Assembly (NCBI GenBank): GCA_003008705.1
Contig: PDUO01000078.1
Location: forward strand, 1-64,000
Origin: Pezicula radicicola
Taxonomy: Eukaryota; Ascomycota; Leotiomycetes; Helotiales; Dermateaceae
Direction of reading: 5' to 3'
DNA length: 64,000 bases
Position numbers and translations under genes: made by a program. Position 1 is the stretch's first letter; each line of letters opens with the position of its first letter. The notes under the pieces are model-generated. The model saw only the letters and a list, made by a program, of their open reading frames with translations, did not search any database and was not told where the DNA came from. This document shows, piece by piece, positions 48,034 through 59,545 of this stretch.

Positions 48034-49066
48034 AGTTCTTTCTACTTATTCTTTGGATAGCAGACTGGATTGACGGCTTGGTGCTGTTAGATACTAATTT
48101 GGATTTATTGCGAAGTGTCGGGTTGTGTATAAAAGAAGGAAACTACGGCAGAAAAATAGGACAGATTGTATATAGCGTCTAGCTACAGAAGTTGGACGAC
48201 TAGGACATAACATAGGTGGAAGCATAGAACACTGTATAGTCGGGATGTTCTGCTCGACGGGCTGGTATATAGGATGATAGATGTTGGAGAGTACATATGT
48301 AGATAAGATTGTGTAGAATTGAAAATTAATATAAGGGAGAGAAATTTGTGATGGTTTTGTTTTCTCTGAATTAGGGAGGGGTTTTGTAGGACGCTGCTAT
48401 CCCTTGTTGTCTATTAATGCCTATTTTAGTGCTAATGGGCTCGTGCCGCAGGGATATAGTAAGGGAAACTGTTTGAGGGCTGCAACGAGAATTCTAGAGC
48501 GGAAGAGCTTATCTTAAGTCGCTTAAATAAGATAGATGAGTTGTTACAGGCGAAGAAGGGCAAGGGAGACGGAAGGAGGATAAGTTACGGTACAGGTAAG
48601 ACTTAATGCCTTAGGCACAAACAATCAGCTCTTACTGATGTTGAGAATCTAGAAGACAGAGCGGGAGGTGGATATGATCGGGCAAAGGACGCTAAAAGTA
48701 GTTCCAATAACAAGTCTACCGCAAATGGTATTCTGTACTGCGGCTAGAAGGACTTTTCTGTAATAAAATATACACGCAAAAATCTACCCGAATAGATGTC
48801 TAAAAACAGGATCTCTAGCTTTTAATTTGTTTGTTTAGAAGGCACGAATTAACGTCCTTCTAGCCGTAATACAGGTCGCGTTAGACTAAAAAAGCTGCAA
48901 GGGATAGTCGCTACGAGACCTACCTACTATCGAGAATGTTGCCTAAATCTACGAAGTGTTCGTCTTTATGGAGTTTTTAACTCGAACTTGCTAAACTTGT
49001 CTTTTATCTTAATTCTCTTTGGCTTAAGGCAAGCTACAATCTACATTTACTAATCCTTGTCTTACA
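48034..49066. other. Intergenic, no gene seen
   Basis: About 1 kb without a convincing frame. Composition is moderate, with scattered TAG-rich patches suggesting decayed sequence. Confidence 0.4.
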
Positions 49067-49272
49067 ATGTCTTACGATACTGCTAGCATCAAGTACTTTT
49101 CAATTCTAAACTTTAAGTTTGCAGGCGGAATTACGAAGGATATTAAAGTCGCCTACCGTTTATTTAATCGCACTTCTATTAAGGGAACAGTTCTTATACC
49201 TACCTGCTTCGCGGGACGTATAAATCAAACTCTTAATTTCACGTCTGAGGCTTTAAAAGATCACATCATTCA
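49067..49272 (+). pseudogene. N-terminal fragment of a homoserine-acetyltransferase-like alpha/beta hydrolase
   Basis: Open from ATG 49067: SIKYFSILNFKFAGGITKDI, KVAYRLFNRTSIKG, TVLIPTCFAGRINQTLNFTS and EALKDH. This is the start of fungal alpha/beta hydrolases of the homoserine O-acetyltransferase group. The family should continue with the VIVVAMLGNGESS block and a nucleophile. Instead the sequence switches at about 49272 to a cytochrome P450. About 70 residues remain, without catalytic residues. Confidence 0.6.
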
Positions 49273-49826
49273 GTTGCCTATTCTACTATCTCGTTCTGCA
49301 CCAAGATTCATATAAGAAGCTGCAAGCGGAGATCGATGCGCATCCGGAGCCCTTGGAGAACGGCTGGTTTGGACAGCTCGACTATCTCAATGCCTGCATC
49401 AACGAGGGTATGCGACTGATGCCGCCTGTTCCACAAGGACTTCAACGAATCGTTCCGCCTGCCGGAGCAACGCTAGCCGGAAAGTTAATTCCTGGCGGCA
49501 CACTCGTCAGCGTCTCGCCAATGACTGTCCAGCGAGATGCCCGAAACTTTACTCACCGCGACCAATTTATACCTGAGCGTTGGCTGGATGGAAGTAAGGA
49601 GACTTGTGACAAGGACGCTTGGATACCCTTCTCGATTGGAAGCTATGGATGTGTTGGCAAGCAGCTTGCTCTATCAGAGCTACGCCACATCACCGCGGCA
49701 GTCGTCCGAAACTTCGATCTGACCTTCGCCCCAGGCTTTAACTTTCCAAATTTCGAGTTCAGCGTCAAGAACGACTTTACCATGACTCCGCCGAGCGTAG
49801 ATGTGTCGCTGTCGAAGCGATCCTGA
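49273..49826 (+). pseudogene. C-terminal part of a cytochrome P450
   Basis: The frame reads HQDSYKKLQAEID, then NACINEGMRLMPPVPQGLQR (the ExxR helix). It continues to SPMTVQRDARNFTHRDQFIP, PERW and the haem-binding loop PFSIGSYGCVGKQLA, with the axial Cys in place. This is the last 180 or so residues of a fungal P450 that likely oxidised an apolar metabolite. The N-terminal two thirds, including the membrane anchor and I-helix, are replaced by the hydrolase fragment. The retained part has no stop codons, so the truncation may be younger than the damage in neighbouring genes. Confidence 0.75.
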
Positions 49827-50379
49827 GCGTGTGTGGATTGTCCACCAATGCCGGATATGTCCATCTAGTTGCTCTTTTGGTCATTTTACTTGCAATGCAG
49901 CAATACTATATTTGAACGAGTCAAGTAGTAAGTCACCTAGTATATCCTAACACATGTGCTCGAATCGAGAATTCAGGTTAGTTAGCAACGAACATCAACA
50001 ACGACGACGTCGCGCCAACATGAAATAATATACTATACAGTAAGCATTCGGTGCTGAAGAAGTATATATTAGCTATTGTATACTTGTCTAGACATTATTA
50101 GCTCTCTAAGAAGTAAGAATTATATTATAGCTTTAAGTTGTACTACTATTCCTAAAAGTGTAAATAAGGATACATGTGACTTAGGCCCTTTTCGTAAATA
50201 CAATTACACCTTAATTATATACCCTTAATTAACACTTCTATTAGCTTATAAATAGAGACTCTATTAATTTTTAATAGAAATACTATTAAATTATAAAAAA
50301 GTATATTAAAAAAATAACTAATCATATGTAAGTTTTGGTACATAGCGATCTGATTTGCATCGTGTACCAACCACATCTT
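49827..50379. other. AT-rich junction
   Basis: From 50040 to 50330 the sequence is AT-rich and TA-rich, with no frame. It separates two gene fragments and is probably a degraded insertion. Confidence 0.5.
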
Positions 50380-50828
50380 TCCCCACAGAAGCCTCTACTC
50401 CACGGAGAGCAGTACCTCGAGATCCACAAGTTTCCTATTCTAGTTAGTGGCTCACTCATCAGCTATCCTATTGGCATCGAACTCGTCGATAAGGGCAAAG
50501 CTGCTGTAGCTACAGGTGAAGACGTGTTCTACAACGAGCAGACAGTGTTTGTTCGGGGTAGCGGAGGATTCGGCGGTGCCACGAAAGGCAAGGACCGTGG
50601 TTCAGCGACTGCTGCTAACAAGCTTCCTTCACGAGCGCCGGATGTCACTCTGGTGGAGAAAACATCCGAGGGCCAAGCTGCCATATACAGACTCTCTGGA
50701 GACTACAATCCTCTGCATATCGTAAGCATCCTTCACTCACTAACCTGAATGTATGATCTGACTAGAGCAGGACCCAGAGACCGCCCGTGCTAGAGGCTTT
50801 GACACTCCCATCCTTCACGGTCTTTTGA
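50380..50828 (+). pseudogene. MaoC-like peroxisomal enoyl-CoA hydratase, both ends missing
   Basis: The frame reads [20 protein letters not shown], then [20 protein letters not shown] and [20 protein letters not shown]. After an intron (about 50721-50770) comes DPETARARGFDTPILHGLL. The hot-dog fold signature [12 protein letters not shown] with the catalytic Asp and His matches peroxisomal multifunctional-enzyme-type 2-enoyl-CoA hydratases. About 12 residues expected before EDVFYNE are missing. The frame ends right after ILHG, so the last third is lost as well as the first. Relatives hydrate trans-2-enoyl-CoA in beta-oxidation. Confidence 0.65.
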
Positions 50829-51110
50829 TGAACCCAATTACTACATCTTAATCAAATAATACCACTCACTGCTAGATATTTGACAATGCTCGCCTTGATC
50901 TCGTGTCTCGTGTCTCGTGACTTGTGACTTGTGCCCGTGTGTGCTGGTACTGTAGGTCTCGGCTTCGGAAGCTGATGGGTCTCGGCTTCGGGGCGAAGAC
51001 ATCGATTCCTCCATACCTGTGTGAAAGCGACTGTTTGTAATCTGAACTACCTTCACCCAACTTACTGCACTTGTAGAATTCTGAACATCTTAGCACAATA
51101 CAGACATATA

Positions 51111-52316
51111 ATGGCCCCCATCCGTGTCGGCATTCTCGGCCTCTCTCAAGGCCAATGGGCTGCCAACGCTCACCTGCCCTACTTGCAAGGCCCTTAGTCG
51201 AAGTTCGAGATTGTAGCAGTATGCAATTCGTCTGCCGAAAGCACTCAAAATGCTATCAAGTCTCTGAAGCTTGCCGAGACTACCAAAGCATACGGAAACC
51301 CAGAAGGTAAGGACCTCGTCGATATGTTACCGGAATGCTATCGGAAACCCTTGAGCTAATTTGTTAGACCTCGCCAATGATAAAAACGTTGACCTTGTCG
51401 TCTGCACTGTGCGTGTAGACCGTCATTACAAGACTATTATACCAGCCATCAAAGCTGGCAAGAATGTGCTGGTTGAGTGGCCTCTCGGCAAGGATCTCCA
51501 GGAAGCGGAAGAGCTTCTGAAATTGAGCAAAGAGTACAACGTGAAGCTGGCCGCAGTCGGATGCCAGGGACGTTTCGATTCTACCTTCCGGACTGTCAAG
51601 AAAGTAATTGATGACGGCAAGATTGGCAAGGTCTTGAGTACTACGGTCGTCGGCCCTGGTGTCAATGGAGGGCTAGTCCTAGACCTGGGCAACGAGTACC
51701 TGAGCAAGATCGAAATTGGCGGCAACCTTGTCACCATTCCATTTGGTCATTTCATGGACTCTTTCACACGTGGTATATATGGCAACCCTTCTCATCCGGT
51801 TGTATACTAATATTCAAAGTGCTGGGCGAGCCAAAAAGCTTCGACTCGATCCTCGCAGTCCAGCGCCCAACAGTCAACATCATCAACAAAGATGGTTCCA
51901 CTGCCAAAAAGGATGTCAAAGTTACCTCGCACGATCAGATCCTTGTTTATGGAAAGCTCAACTCCGGAGCCGTCTTTAGTATCAACGTTCGCGGTGGCAA
52001 TCAATTCAAGGATGAGTCAGGCGTTGATTGGCGTATATATGGTGAGAAGGGAGAGATTTGGGTCAAGGCTCTCAATATGCACATACAGATTTTCGGCGGC
52101 ACTAGTATCTGCCTTCACGATTTCGAGAAGGATGAAGTCAAGGAGATCGAATTCCTGAGAGAGGACTTCAATGACATGTACCCGATTCACAGGAACGTTG
52201 CGCGCCTGTATGAGGCAGTGGCGACTGAGGATCCCGCTGCTTTCTGTACTTTCGAGCAGGCCGTTGAACGCCATTGCTTCATTGACGCTCTGTACAAGCA
52301 GAATGGGGTAAATTGA
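51111..52316 (+). pseudogene. Gfo/Idh/MocA-type oxidoreductase with one early stop
   Basis: Exons 51111-51306, 51368-51772 and 51820-52316 give 365 residues if the stop is read through, a normal length. The Rossmann start is IRVGILGLSQGQWAANAHLP, followed by LVVCTVRVDRHYKTIIPAIK and the EWPLGKDL motif (family EKP). The C-terminal sheet domain includes NVRGGNQFKDESGVDWRIYG. A TAG at 51195 (codon 29) stands where Gln is expected (LQGP*SKFEIVAV). Everything else is open and splices cleanly. It would be an NAD(P)-dependent sugar or inositol dehydrogenase, or a GAL80-like regulator. It could be read as functional only if the base were wrong. Confidence 0.75.
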
Positions 52317-52711
52317 TTCAGATACAAGAGTTTCTACGCTATCCTGTTGTATCTGGCTATTGATTAGTTAACTGTATAGGACAGACGTTCAGAGAAAAGA
52401 TGCTCATTCAGGATACGTCTTCCTCGGGTAGTATAAGACTATTTGTACCATCCTAGGTTATCCGTTCTGTTATAGTACAGTAGTGTCTATTGAAGCCAAA
52501 ACCCCATACTGGGGCCTCGGACTAATGCCCACCTCTGGTAGTACTACTCTTCCCTCCTCCCCTCTAAATAAACTCTAGCGTGCGTATTCGGGTTATTGCT
52601 ACAGCTATCATTCCAGGGTGTTTAGCAAGTAAAAGCGTGCTCTCTGAGCCACAGTGGGGTGCCTGCATATGAAAATCGTTTTTGCATCTAATTGACCGCT
52701 TATAAGTTTAT
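52317..52711. other. Intergenic
   Basis: No gene recognised. A missing 5' end of the next transporter gene would be expected here, but only traces near 52650-52710 are possible. Confidence 0.4.
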
Positions 52712-54082
52712 CGTTGACGGAACACAGTACATTGGGATGGCGAAACATTTACTGGGTTTCCTTGGCCTTCCACGCGACAGCGATCCCATTCCTACTACTC
52801 TTCTATCATCTGGTCAATTAGTATATCAAGGAAAAGGAAAAGACTAGGTGGGATCAAGCCAAAAGTCTTGATTAGATTGGATATATCTTGTTTACTATCG
52901 GCTTATGCCTTTTCTTAATCAGTCTATCTTTCGGTAGCGGAAGGTTTCCATGGTATGTTTCTACGACAAACAAAGCGATGGTATATACTGTATATATTAA
53001 GAAGTCCAAAGGAAGTCGGTAGGAGCCTTGGCACCTCTTATCGTCGGCGTTATCTTCATTATTATCACTGGTGTATACAAAGCTCATGCAAAAAGCCTAT
53101 ACAACATGTTCCCATATGCAATCATGCAGGACTTCTGTGGATTCACTCTCATTTGTGTAGTTGGATTCCTTAGCGGTATACTATACTACTCGAGTCTAAT
53201 CCTGTGGCCACTCCAAATTTCAGTCTTGTACACCACCAATACAGTCAAGATTGGCGAATACAGTATATGTTACGGTTGGGGTGCCATACTTAGTGCTGTC
53301 GTGGCCGGCTTTATCATACAGAGGGTCAACGAGGCACGGATCACCCTAACTACAATCACCCTTTTCTTGACTATTGCCATTAGTACCTTAGCTATCGTTG
53401 GTACGTCATCTCCAAGTCTCACGTATTAGGTTATCTGTTGTATATATTGATACTATCGTAGGCCCCAACACAGAAATCGCCTCAAGAACCCTTACGGTTT
53501 GTGTCGGCATTGGTATATCCTCCGTGAGCGTGGTCATTAACGCGATGATCCAGCGCCGTGTACCTCACCAGTACATTGGTGTAGTAATGGGACTGGTCAC
53601 CGTATTCCGCTATGTTGGTGGTTCCGTCGGTACGACAATTTACGAGGTGATTCTCATCAATCAGCTCACTGACAACCTGGGAACGAACGTTGCAACAGCT
53701 CTGGCAGAAGCTGGACTTCCAGTCGCTGACATTCCCGCAGTCACTGAAGGCCTGGCAACTGGAGATGCGACCAGTCCAGCATTGGCTCTTGCCAGCCCTG
53801 CAGCTCTAGCTGCCGGAATCATTGTGATAAAGTTGACGTACGCCCATGCTTTCAAGATTATCTATCTTGTGTCCATCGCGTTTGGTACGGTGGGTACAAT
53901 CTGTGCTGCCTTCACAAAGAACGTGGGAGAGTACTTGACCAACAAGGTCGACGTCATTCTGGACGAGCAAGCTCACCTTGGACTTCACGATGTCTAGAAG
54001 GGAGGTCACGTTCTCGATGAGGACGGAAACGAGATTGCATACCATACGAGAAGGACTGTTCCTGGCGCAGAGAATGTCTAAT
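52712..54082 (+). pseudogene. TRI12-like MFS transporter lacking its N-terminal part
   Basis: Starting mid-protein, the frame reads WRNIYWVSLAFHATAIPFLL and LFTIGLCLFLISLSFGSGRF. It continues with SILYTT-type loops (PLQISVLYTTNTVKIGEYSI), CYGWGAILSAVVAGF, VFRYVGGSVGTTIYEVILIN and a final helix KIIYLVSIAFGTVGTICAAF. This is the second half of a 14-helix fungal drug/toxin-type exporter of the TRI12 family. Early stops are TAG near 52819 and 52853 and TAG 53995 near the C-terminus. Introns near 52955-53023 and 53401-53460 still splice. The first four or five helices are missing. It would have exported small molecules at the plasma membrane. Confidence 0.75.
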
Positions 54083-54626
54083 AAGACCAGAGGCTTCAAA
54101 GCAAGTCTTGTATTATGTACTTAATTTCAACGACATTCAGGTGGCTTGTTGGTGCACAAGCTGGTGGAGGTATGAGGTATATAACAAACAAAATAGCATA
54201 TTAGGTGTGTCCAAATGAAATTCTGGAATTTGCTAGTATATCAACTTGTTCAGTCTTTTCAAACGTATACGAAACAGTAATCTTAAGATTATATGCTTTC
54301 TATTCCCAATTAGCTTCATTGACCCAATTGCCATGCCTTCCAGCATTGTACAGTCTCCCAGAACATCTCAATCGCACCCACTAAATCGCACCCGCTACCA
54401 CTGAAGAAAAGCACTGTACATTCAAATGTCGGTCTAGCACACAAAATACAGAACAGTAGATCAATATTATAGGGAAACAGAGATGACCTAAAATAATTGT
54501 CAATTTTAGCTGTCTAACAAGCCTACTTTGATGCTACACTTAGTGGCATTGTCGATACTAGTGGATATAGGGCATGCGTTACGAGAACTTAATCCAGGGG
54601 TTCTTCTAATAACTGGGAGAGAACAA
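54083..54626. other. Intergenic
   Basis: No gene recognised between two convergent pseudogenes. Confidence 0.45.
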
Positions 54627-56315
54627 TCACACAACTCCAGCACCCCTCAATAATTCCACTTCATTTCCACCGATTCCAAGCTCCAGCAGAACTTCCTCAG
54701 TATGTTGACTAAGCCGAGGCGGTACAGTCCGAACGGTAGCCTTAGTATCACTGAACTTCACCGCTGGGCCTGCATATTGGACGAACATGTTAGCAGAGAT
54801 CTTCTCATATAAGCTGAAGACAGTCAGATGTACCAATGACATTGATTCGTCCAGACTCGGCGATGTCAAAGGGAATATTTCTGATCATATCTCTTGCTTC
54901 GGCTTAAGGATGGGCGAATGTGCGCTCCATGTTATTGATAGGCGCATATGCAAGACCAGTACCCACAAAGGTCTTTTCCCACTCGACCGTGGTCTTCTTA
55001 AAGATCTCATTGAATATAGGATTCAAGATATCTCGATGCTCGACTCACTTGGCATTAGTGGCAAAGGGTTCGTCCCCAGACAGTTTCTCGACCCCCAAAA
55101 GCTTGCAGAACTTCACGAATTGCTTGTCGTTAGTAGCGCCACAGACCAGATAGAGATCTTTGGTCGGGAAAGCATTGTATAGAGCAATACTCGGATGTTG
55201 GCATCCCTAGCGCTCTGCTTCAATTTTCATGTTCAGCCAGGAGAGGCCGACATTAGTCAGTAAGCTGATCTGCGTTTCGAAGAGGGATGTATCCACTCGT
55301 TGACCCTCCCCGGTTCGATGGTGAGCATTGAGAGCGGCTAGGATGGCGCCATGGATATACAGACCAGAGGCTATATCAATGAGGCCGATTCCTGGACGCA
55401 CTGGACGGCCATTTCGTTCCCCGGTGACATGAAGAAGGCCTGCTTCGGCACCAGCGATGGAGTTATATCCGCCTCTGTTAGAATATGGACCTGTTGTGCC
55501 GTACCCTAAGCAGTAGTTTTAGCAGCCAAAGCTTGAGCTGTGTCAGACGAGTACGATCTACCTGATACGCTGGCATATATCAGCCGGGGGTCTACTTTCT
55601 TCAATTCATCGTATCCCATTCCAAGTCGGTCCATGGTGCCAGGCTTGAAGTTTTCAACCCTGGATTGCGGTATTAGCAGGCCACACAAACTTTCTTGCGG
55701 AGTGGCGGTCCTGGTCTGAATGACCCTTGACAGGGTTGCTTACAGAATATCAGCCTTTTGGAGTAGTTGATGGAAGATCTCTTTTCCCTTTGCCGCTTTC
55801 AGATTGAGGGTTATTGATCTCTTGTTTCGATTGACAGCGCAGAAGTAGTTTGACATGGGGCCGCCCTCCTTCTTCCACTTTAGATCTTCTCCTGCCATCT
55901 TCCAATGTCTTGTGTCGTCCTGCAAAACAATGATTAGACGACACTCTGCGTAGGACTAGGATGCAGTCGGGGTTGAGTTGAAAACATACCTCTTTGTCGA
56001 CTTCCTCGAGTTTGATGACTTCGGCGCCATAGTCGGCCAGAATCTGAGTGCAATATGGGGCCTACTTGTGTCAATATGATTTCAATAACATCCGTGAGAC
56101 TGCGCACTGCTAGAACTCTCGACAGATCAAGGACTTTGATCCCTTGCAAAGCATCGCCTTTCGCATTCTGAGCTTCGACATCGGCGACAGCAGCAAAATA
56201 TCGCGTGGCTTTCAGTGATAAGCTTTTCCTCTCGACAAGTAGTGCACGACTGAAGCTTTGTTCTACTCAAGGCAGTACTCCATTCCTTGAGAATCAAGCA
56301 ACTCCTCATAGCGGA
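54627..56315 (-). pseudogene. CaiB/BaiF family III CoA-transferase, three stops
   Basis: Read downwards from about 56315, a probable mitochondrial presequence leads to GIKVLDLSRVLA, spliced to PYCTQILADYGAEVIKLEEV. Next come [60 protein letters not shown] and GYGTTGPYSNRGGYNSIAG. RPGIGLIDIASGLYIHGAIL follows, and the C-terminal part ends PRLSQHTEEVLLELGI. Lesions are TAG at about 55210 (AER*GCQHP), TGA in NAK*VEHRD (Arg expected), TAA in HP*AEARDM (Gln expected) and a frame change near the presequence. At least six introns still look spliceable. Relatives swap CoA between acids such as succinate and glutarate or oxalate. Confidence 0.8.
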
Positions 56316-56761
56316 TCGCTGGGAGATAATACTACAATGAAGGTATTGGCCCAAATAGGAAAGTTGTCACGAAGGGCGTCTGCTCGAGAGATTGGGACAC
56401 GCAGCAGTCCACGATTGTCTAGCTCTATCACGACCTCTCATGTTGCTCTTCTCTGTTTCTATGAGCGTCTGCATTATCCCACCGCATTTGTAAGTGAGCT
56501 GAATCCTTGGATGTTGTCTAGAAGATAATGCATGTTTTCTTGCTTTATTACAGATCACGATCTCGAGAGGAAAGTTGTCAAATCGAATTGTAATCTTGTC
56601 ACTCACGCTTGCATTTATCGACGAAGGATGGCTCAACTAGTCATCTCAGTCCATTGATGGTAGTACTAATAGAGATCTTATTTCTCACATACATTGCAGA
56701 GACAGGGAGCTTTACATGGTTCTCTGCACATATCTTTTGGTTGCAAGGTGAAGCCACACTT
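56316..56761. other. Intergenic between two minus-strand pseudogenes
   Basis: About 450 bp with short frames only. It would be the promoter of the CoA-transferase. Confidence 0.45.
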
Positions 56762-58220
56762 CTATGTATTATATATTTCCACTTCTGTTACTATGAGTGA
56801 AGGAATAGATCTCCTCTCAATAGCTCTTTGGTAATCCCAAATCCGCTGTCCAATGTAACACTTGATTAACTCTGCGCTTATAGGCGCGATTCTCGCCAGA
56901 GTGGCTTCGCGCATATACCTCTCCACATGATACTCCTTCGCATATCCTATTCCACCATGTGCATTGATGGCCCTCTCCGCAGCTTTGAAAGCAGCTTCAG
57001 CGGCCATGAATTTCGCAGCATTGGCATACTCGCCGTCCGCATAGCCTTCGTCGTATAGTCGGCCAGCGAGATATATCAGGCGTGTACCCTCGAGGTCCAT
57101 CCAGCACTCAGCCAGTAGGTGCTGTATGCCCTGATTCTGCCTGATAGGTCGTCCGAAAACGCTTCTCTCCTGGGTATACACGCTTGCCCGACGCAGTGCT
57201 ACGTAGCCTATCCCGAGTGCTTCTACACCACCGACGAGGATACGTTCCGCATTCATACCGTGCATTATCATCTTGAATCCATCTCCTTCTTAGCCTATCA
57301 GATCTCCGGTCGGGACTTTCTAGTTGTCGAAGAAGACGACGTTTGAATCCACTGCGCAACGACCTATTTTGGGGATCTCGGTCACTTTGACAATTGATCG
57401 ATCCAGATCCGTGTAGAAGAGAGACAAGCCTTGAGTGGGCTTCTTCACGTCACGTTTGAGAGAGGGGTGGTTCGGACTAGGATGAGGATTTTGTTTGCCA
57501 CTTGACCGGTTAACGTCCAAATCTTGGAGCCAGTCAGGAAATAGTGGTCACCATCTCGGCGAGCTGAGGATTGTAATCGTAAAGTGTCCAGGCCTATGAA
57601 ACAGTGTTAGTTCACTCTGACCTCGAGCTCTTCGCGCCAACAGACTACCTACCCGTATTTGGCTCGGTTACACCGAAACAAGCACGATCTTTACCCTGAA
57701 TGAGTGGTGGTAGGAATCGTTGTTTCTGCTCTTCGGAACCAAACTTTGCCACAGGCTCAAGGCCAAAAATATTCATGTGTACTAAGGACGCCGCATTCAT
57801 GCAACCCCCACTCTCGGAAAGGGTCTGCAGCATGATGGCAGCTTCCGAGATACCTAGGGCAGAACCTCCATAGGCCTCAGGAAGACAGATTCCCAGCCAA
57901 CCATTCTCTGCCAGTTCCTTGTAGAGCTCCCATGGAAACTTGTGTTCTTCGTCATGTTTGGCCCAGTACTCATCCGGGTACTTGGTGCAGATCTTCGCAA
58001 TGGTTTCATAGACGGACTTCTGAGACTCTGTCCATTCGGGCAGGTTTGTCGGTAGAAAATCTGTGGCGAGTGCGTGAAGACAGCTTCGTGATTCTGGTAC
58101 TCGGCCAAGCTGGTAGGTCGTCGGAGGTGATTGGACTTTGAGCCTTGATCTGGCGCAAAGAGTACGGAATGGGGACGAGGAAAGTGCCGTCTTCGACACG
58201 ACACTACGGAGAGCACTCAT
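56762..58220 (-). pseudogene. Mitochondrial acyl-CoA dehydrogenase, stops and a dinucleotide frameshift
   Basis: From ATG 58220 a basic presequence (SALRSVVSKTALSSSPFRTL) is followed by the acyl-CoA dehydrogenase N-domain (WLGICLPEAYGGSALGISEA, ACFGVTEPNTG). The middle sheet domain follows (HYFLTGSKIWTLTG), then FKMIMHGMNAERILVGGVEA and the C-terminal helices with INAHGGIGYAKEYHVERYMR and REATLARIAPISAELIKCYI. Damage: a doubled CT near 57457 shifts the frame before KRDVKKPTQG. TAG interrupts FFDN*KVPTGDLIG, and TAA interrupts IG*EGDGFK. The single intron near 57595-57653 is intact. It would have oxidised a short or branched acyl-CoA, passing electrons to ETF. It is arranged head-to-tail with the CoA-transferase relic, as in small acid-degradation clusters. 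Confidence 0.82.
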
Positions 58221-58559
58221 GATCATACCGATGAACGGATTTTGTTTGTTGCAGGCAAGGCAAGGCAATGCAATTCCAAGGACACCATTCAAATTTGTCC
58301 TCCGAGGATCTGTTATTTACTGAAAGCATGCAGGGCTATTCTAGATCCAGAATCAGGCAGGTACATGCTCCGGAAGGCTACTGGCCAGCATTAGAGAAAA
58401 GTGTATCGATCCAGAGGCTCTTGCGGGGAAAGAAATCATCGTCTTTCCCCCCGACCAAGGCTTGTATGGTTTAGTGGGGTACATGTCCAAGACAATCCAT
58501 TGAACAAATACAGGACATGGTCAGATGCGATGTTGAGCTTGGTGATTAGTATCAGAACC

Positions 58560-59545
58560 TGAATCCTGGCTGTCGATACAAAGCCATGCCTCGTAGGGCA
58601 GCTAGAGATTTGGGTGACACCAAACGGATTATGCGCTTTCACACTGCTCAGCTCAGCATGATCTACTTCACAACAGTCACTGTCTTACCGACCTCGATCG
58701 TTGCAGTCACCCGGCGGTGACGGTGAAAGCTACGGGCTCAGCAGGTCCAAGGTCACGGAAGCAGCGATTGGCATAAGTGAGATCGCTTACGATGTACAAC
58801 ACCAGTCCCAAATGCGCTATTTCTCGACTAGCAGCACACCCGCAATCCTGTGGACAACCTTGTGTCATCTTACCGACATCAACTCCGCAAAAGACGACGA
58901 CCATTTCTCCAGCCTCGGCCGTTTCCACCAATGCATGCAGGCTCTGGAAGAGTTGCGATACATGTACGCATCAGCCGACCATGCCGTCTGGTTTCTGGAA
59001 GCCGTGATCAAGAGAAGCGACGTTCAGATCCCTGGTTTAACTATTGGGATAAGCAGCCATGCCCGTTCAACGTCAAAGAGTTCCGGATCCTTCTCTTCCG
59101 TCGGCACCAAGAGCACGGCGCTTTTGCAAAGCTCATCAGGCTCTACTATCACCAACAGAGATCATTCAATGTCGGAAATGCTCATCACAAATGGGGTCAG
59201 TCTGAATTTCAGCTTGGCCGATGGTTTGATGCATACCTATACGAATGGCACACCAGGGTCTGGAAGCGGGAACAGTAATCACTCTTCCGTGGAACAGATT
59301 CATGCCAACTCGACAGCCTTTGACGGAAGCGCCATGAATATTGGCGACACCTTGCATCAAGCCATGATGGACTTTGATGCCAATCCTGGTCAATATAGCA
59401 TGACCAGTACGGAGAAACCTTACAACGACCACGATCTGGGTGGTCTAGGCTACATACTGAATAGTCCTATTCAAGTCGTCGACGATCATTAAGACACGAT
59501 CATAGTGAATCCCAGTTGGATGTGGGGCAGCATGGTTGATGAGGA
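58560..59545 (+). pseudogene. C-terminal part of a fungal Zn2Cys6-type transcription factor
   Basis: The fragment DTKRIMRFHTAQLSMIYFTT in one frame is followed by a switch to the main frame at about 58701. That frame carries FHQCMQALEELRYMYASADH, AVWFLEAVIKRSDVQIPG and a Ser-rich tail. A TAA at 59490 is followed by an in-frame acidic end (WMWGSMVDEDQQDFF). This is the end of the fungal-specific middle homology domain plus the activation tail. The zinc cluster is absent. It may have regulated the neighbouring acid-degradation genes. Confidence 0.5.
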
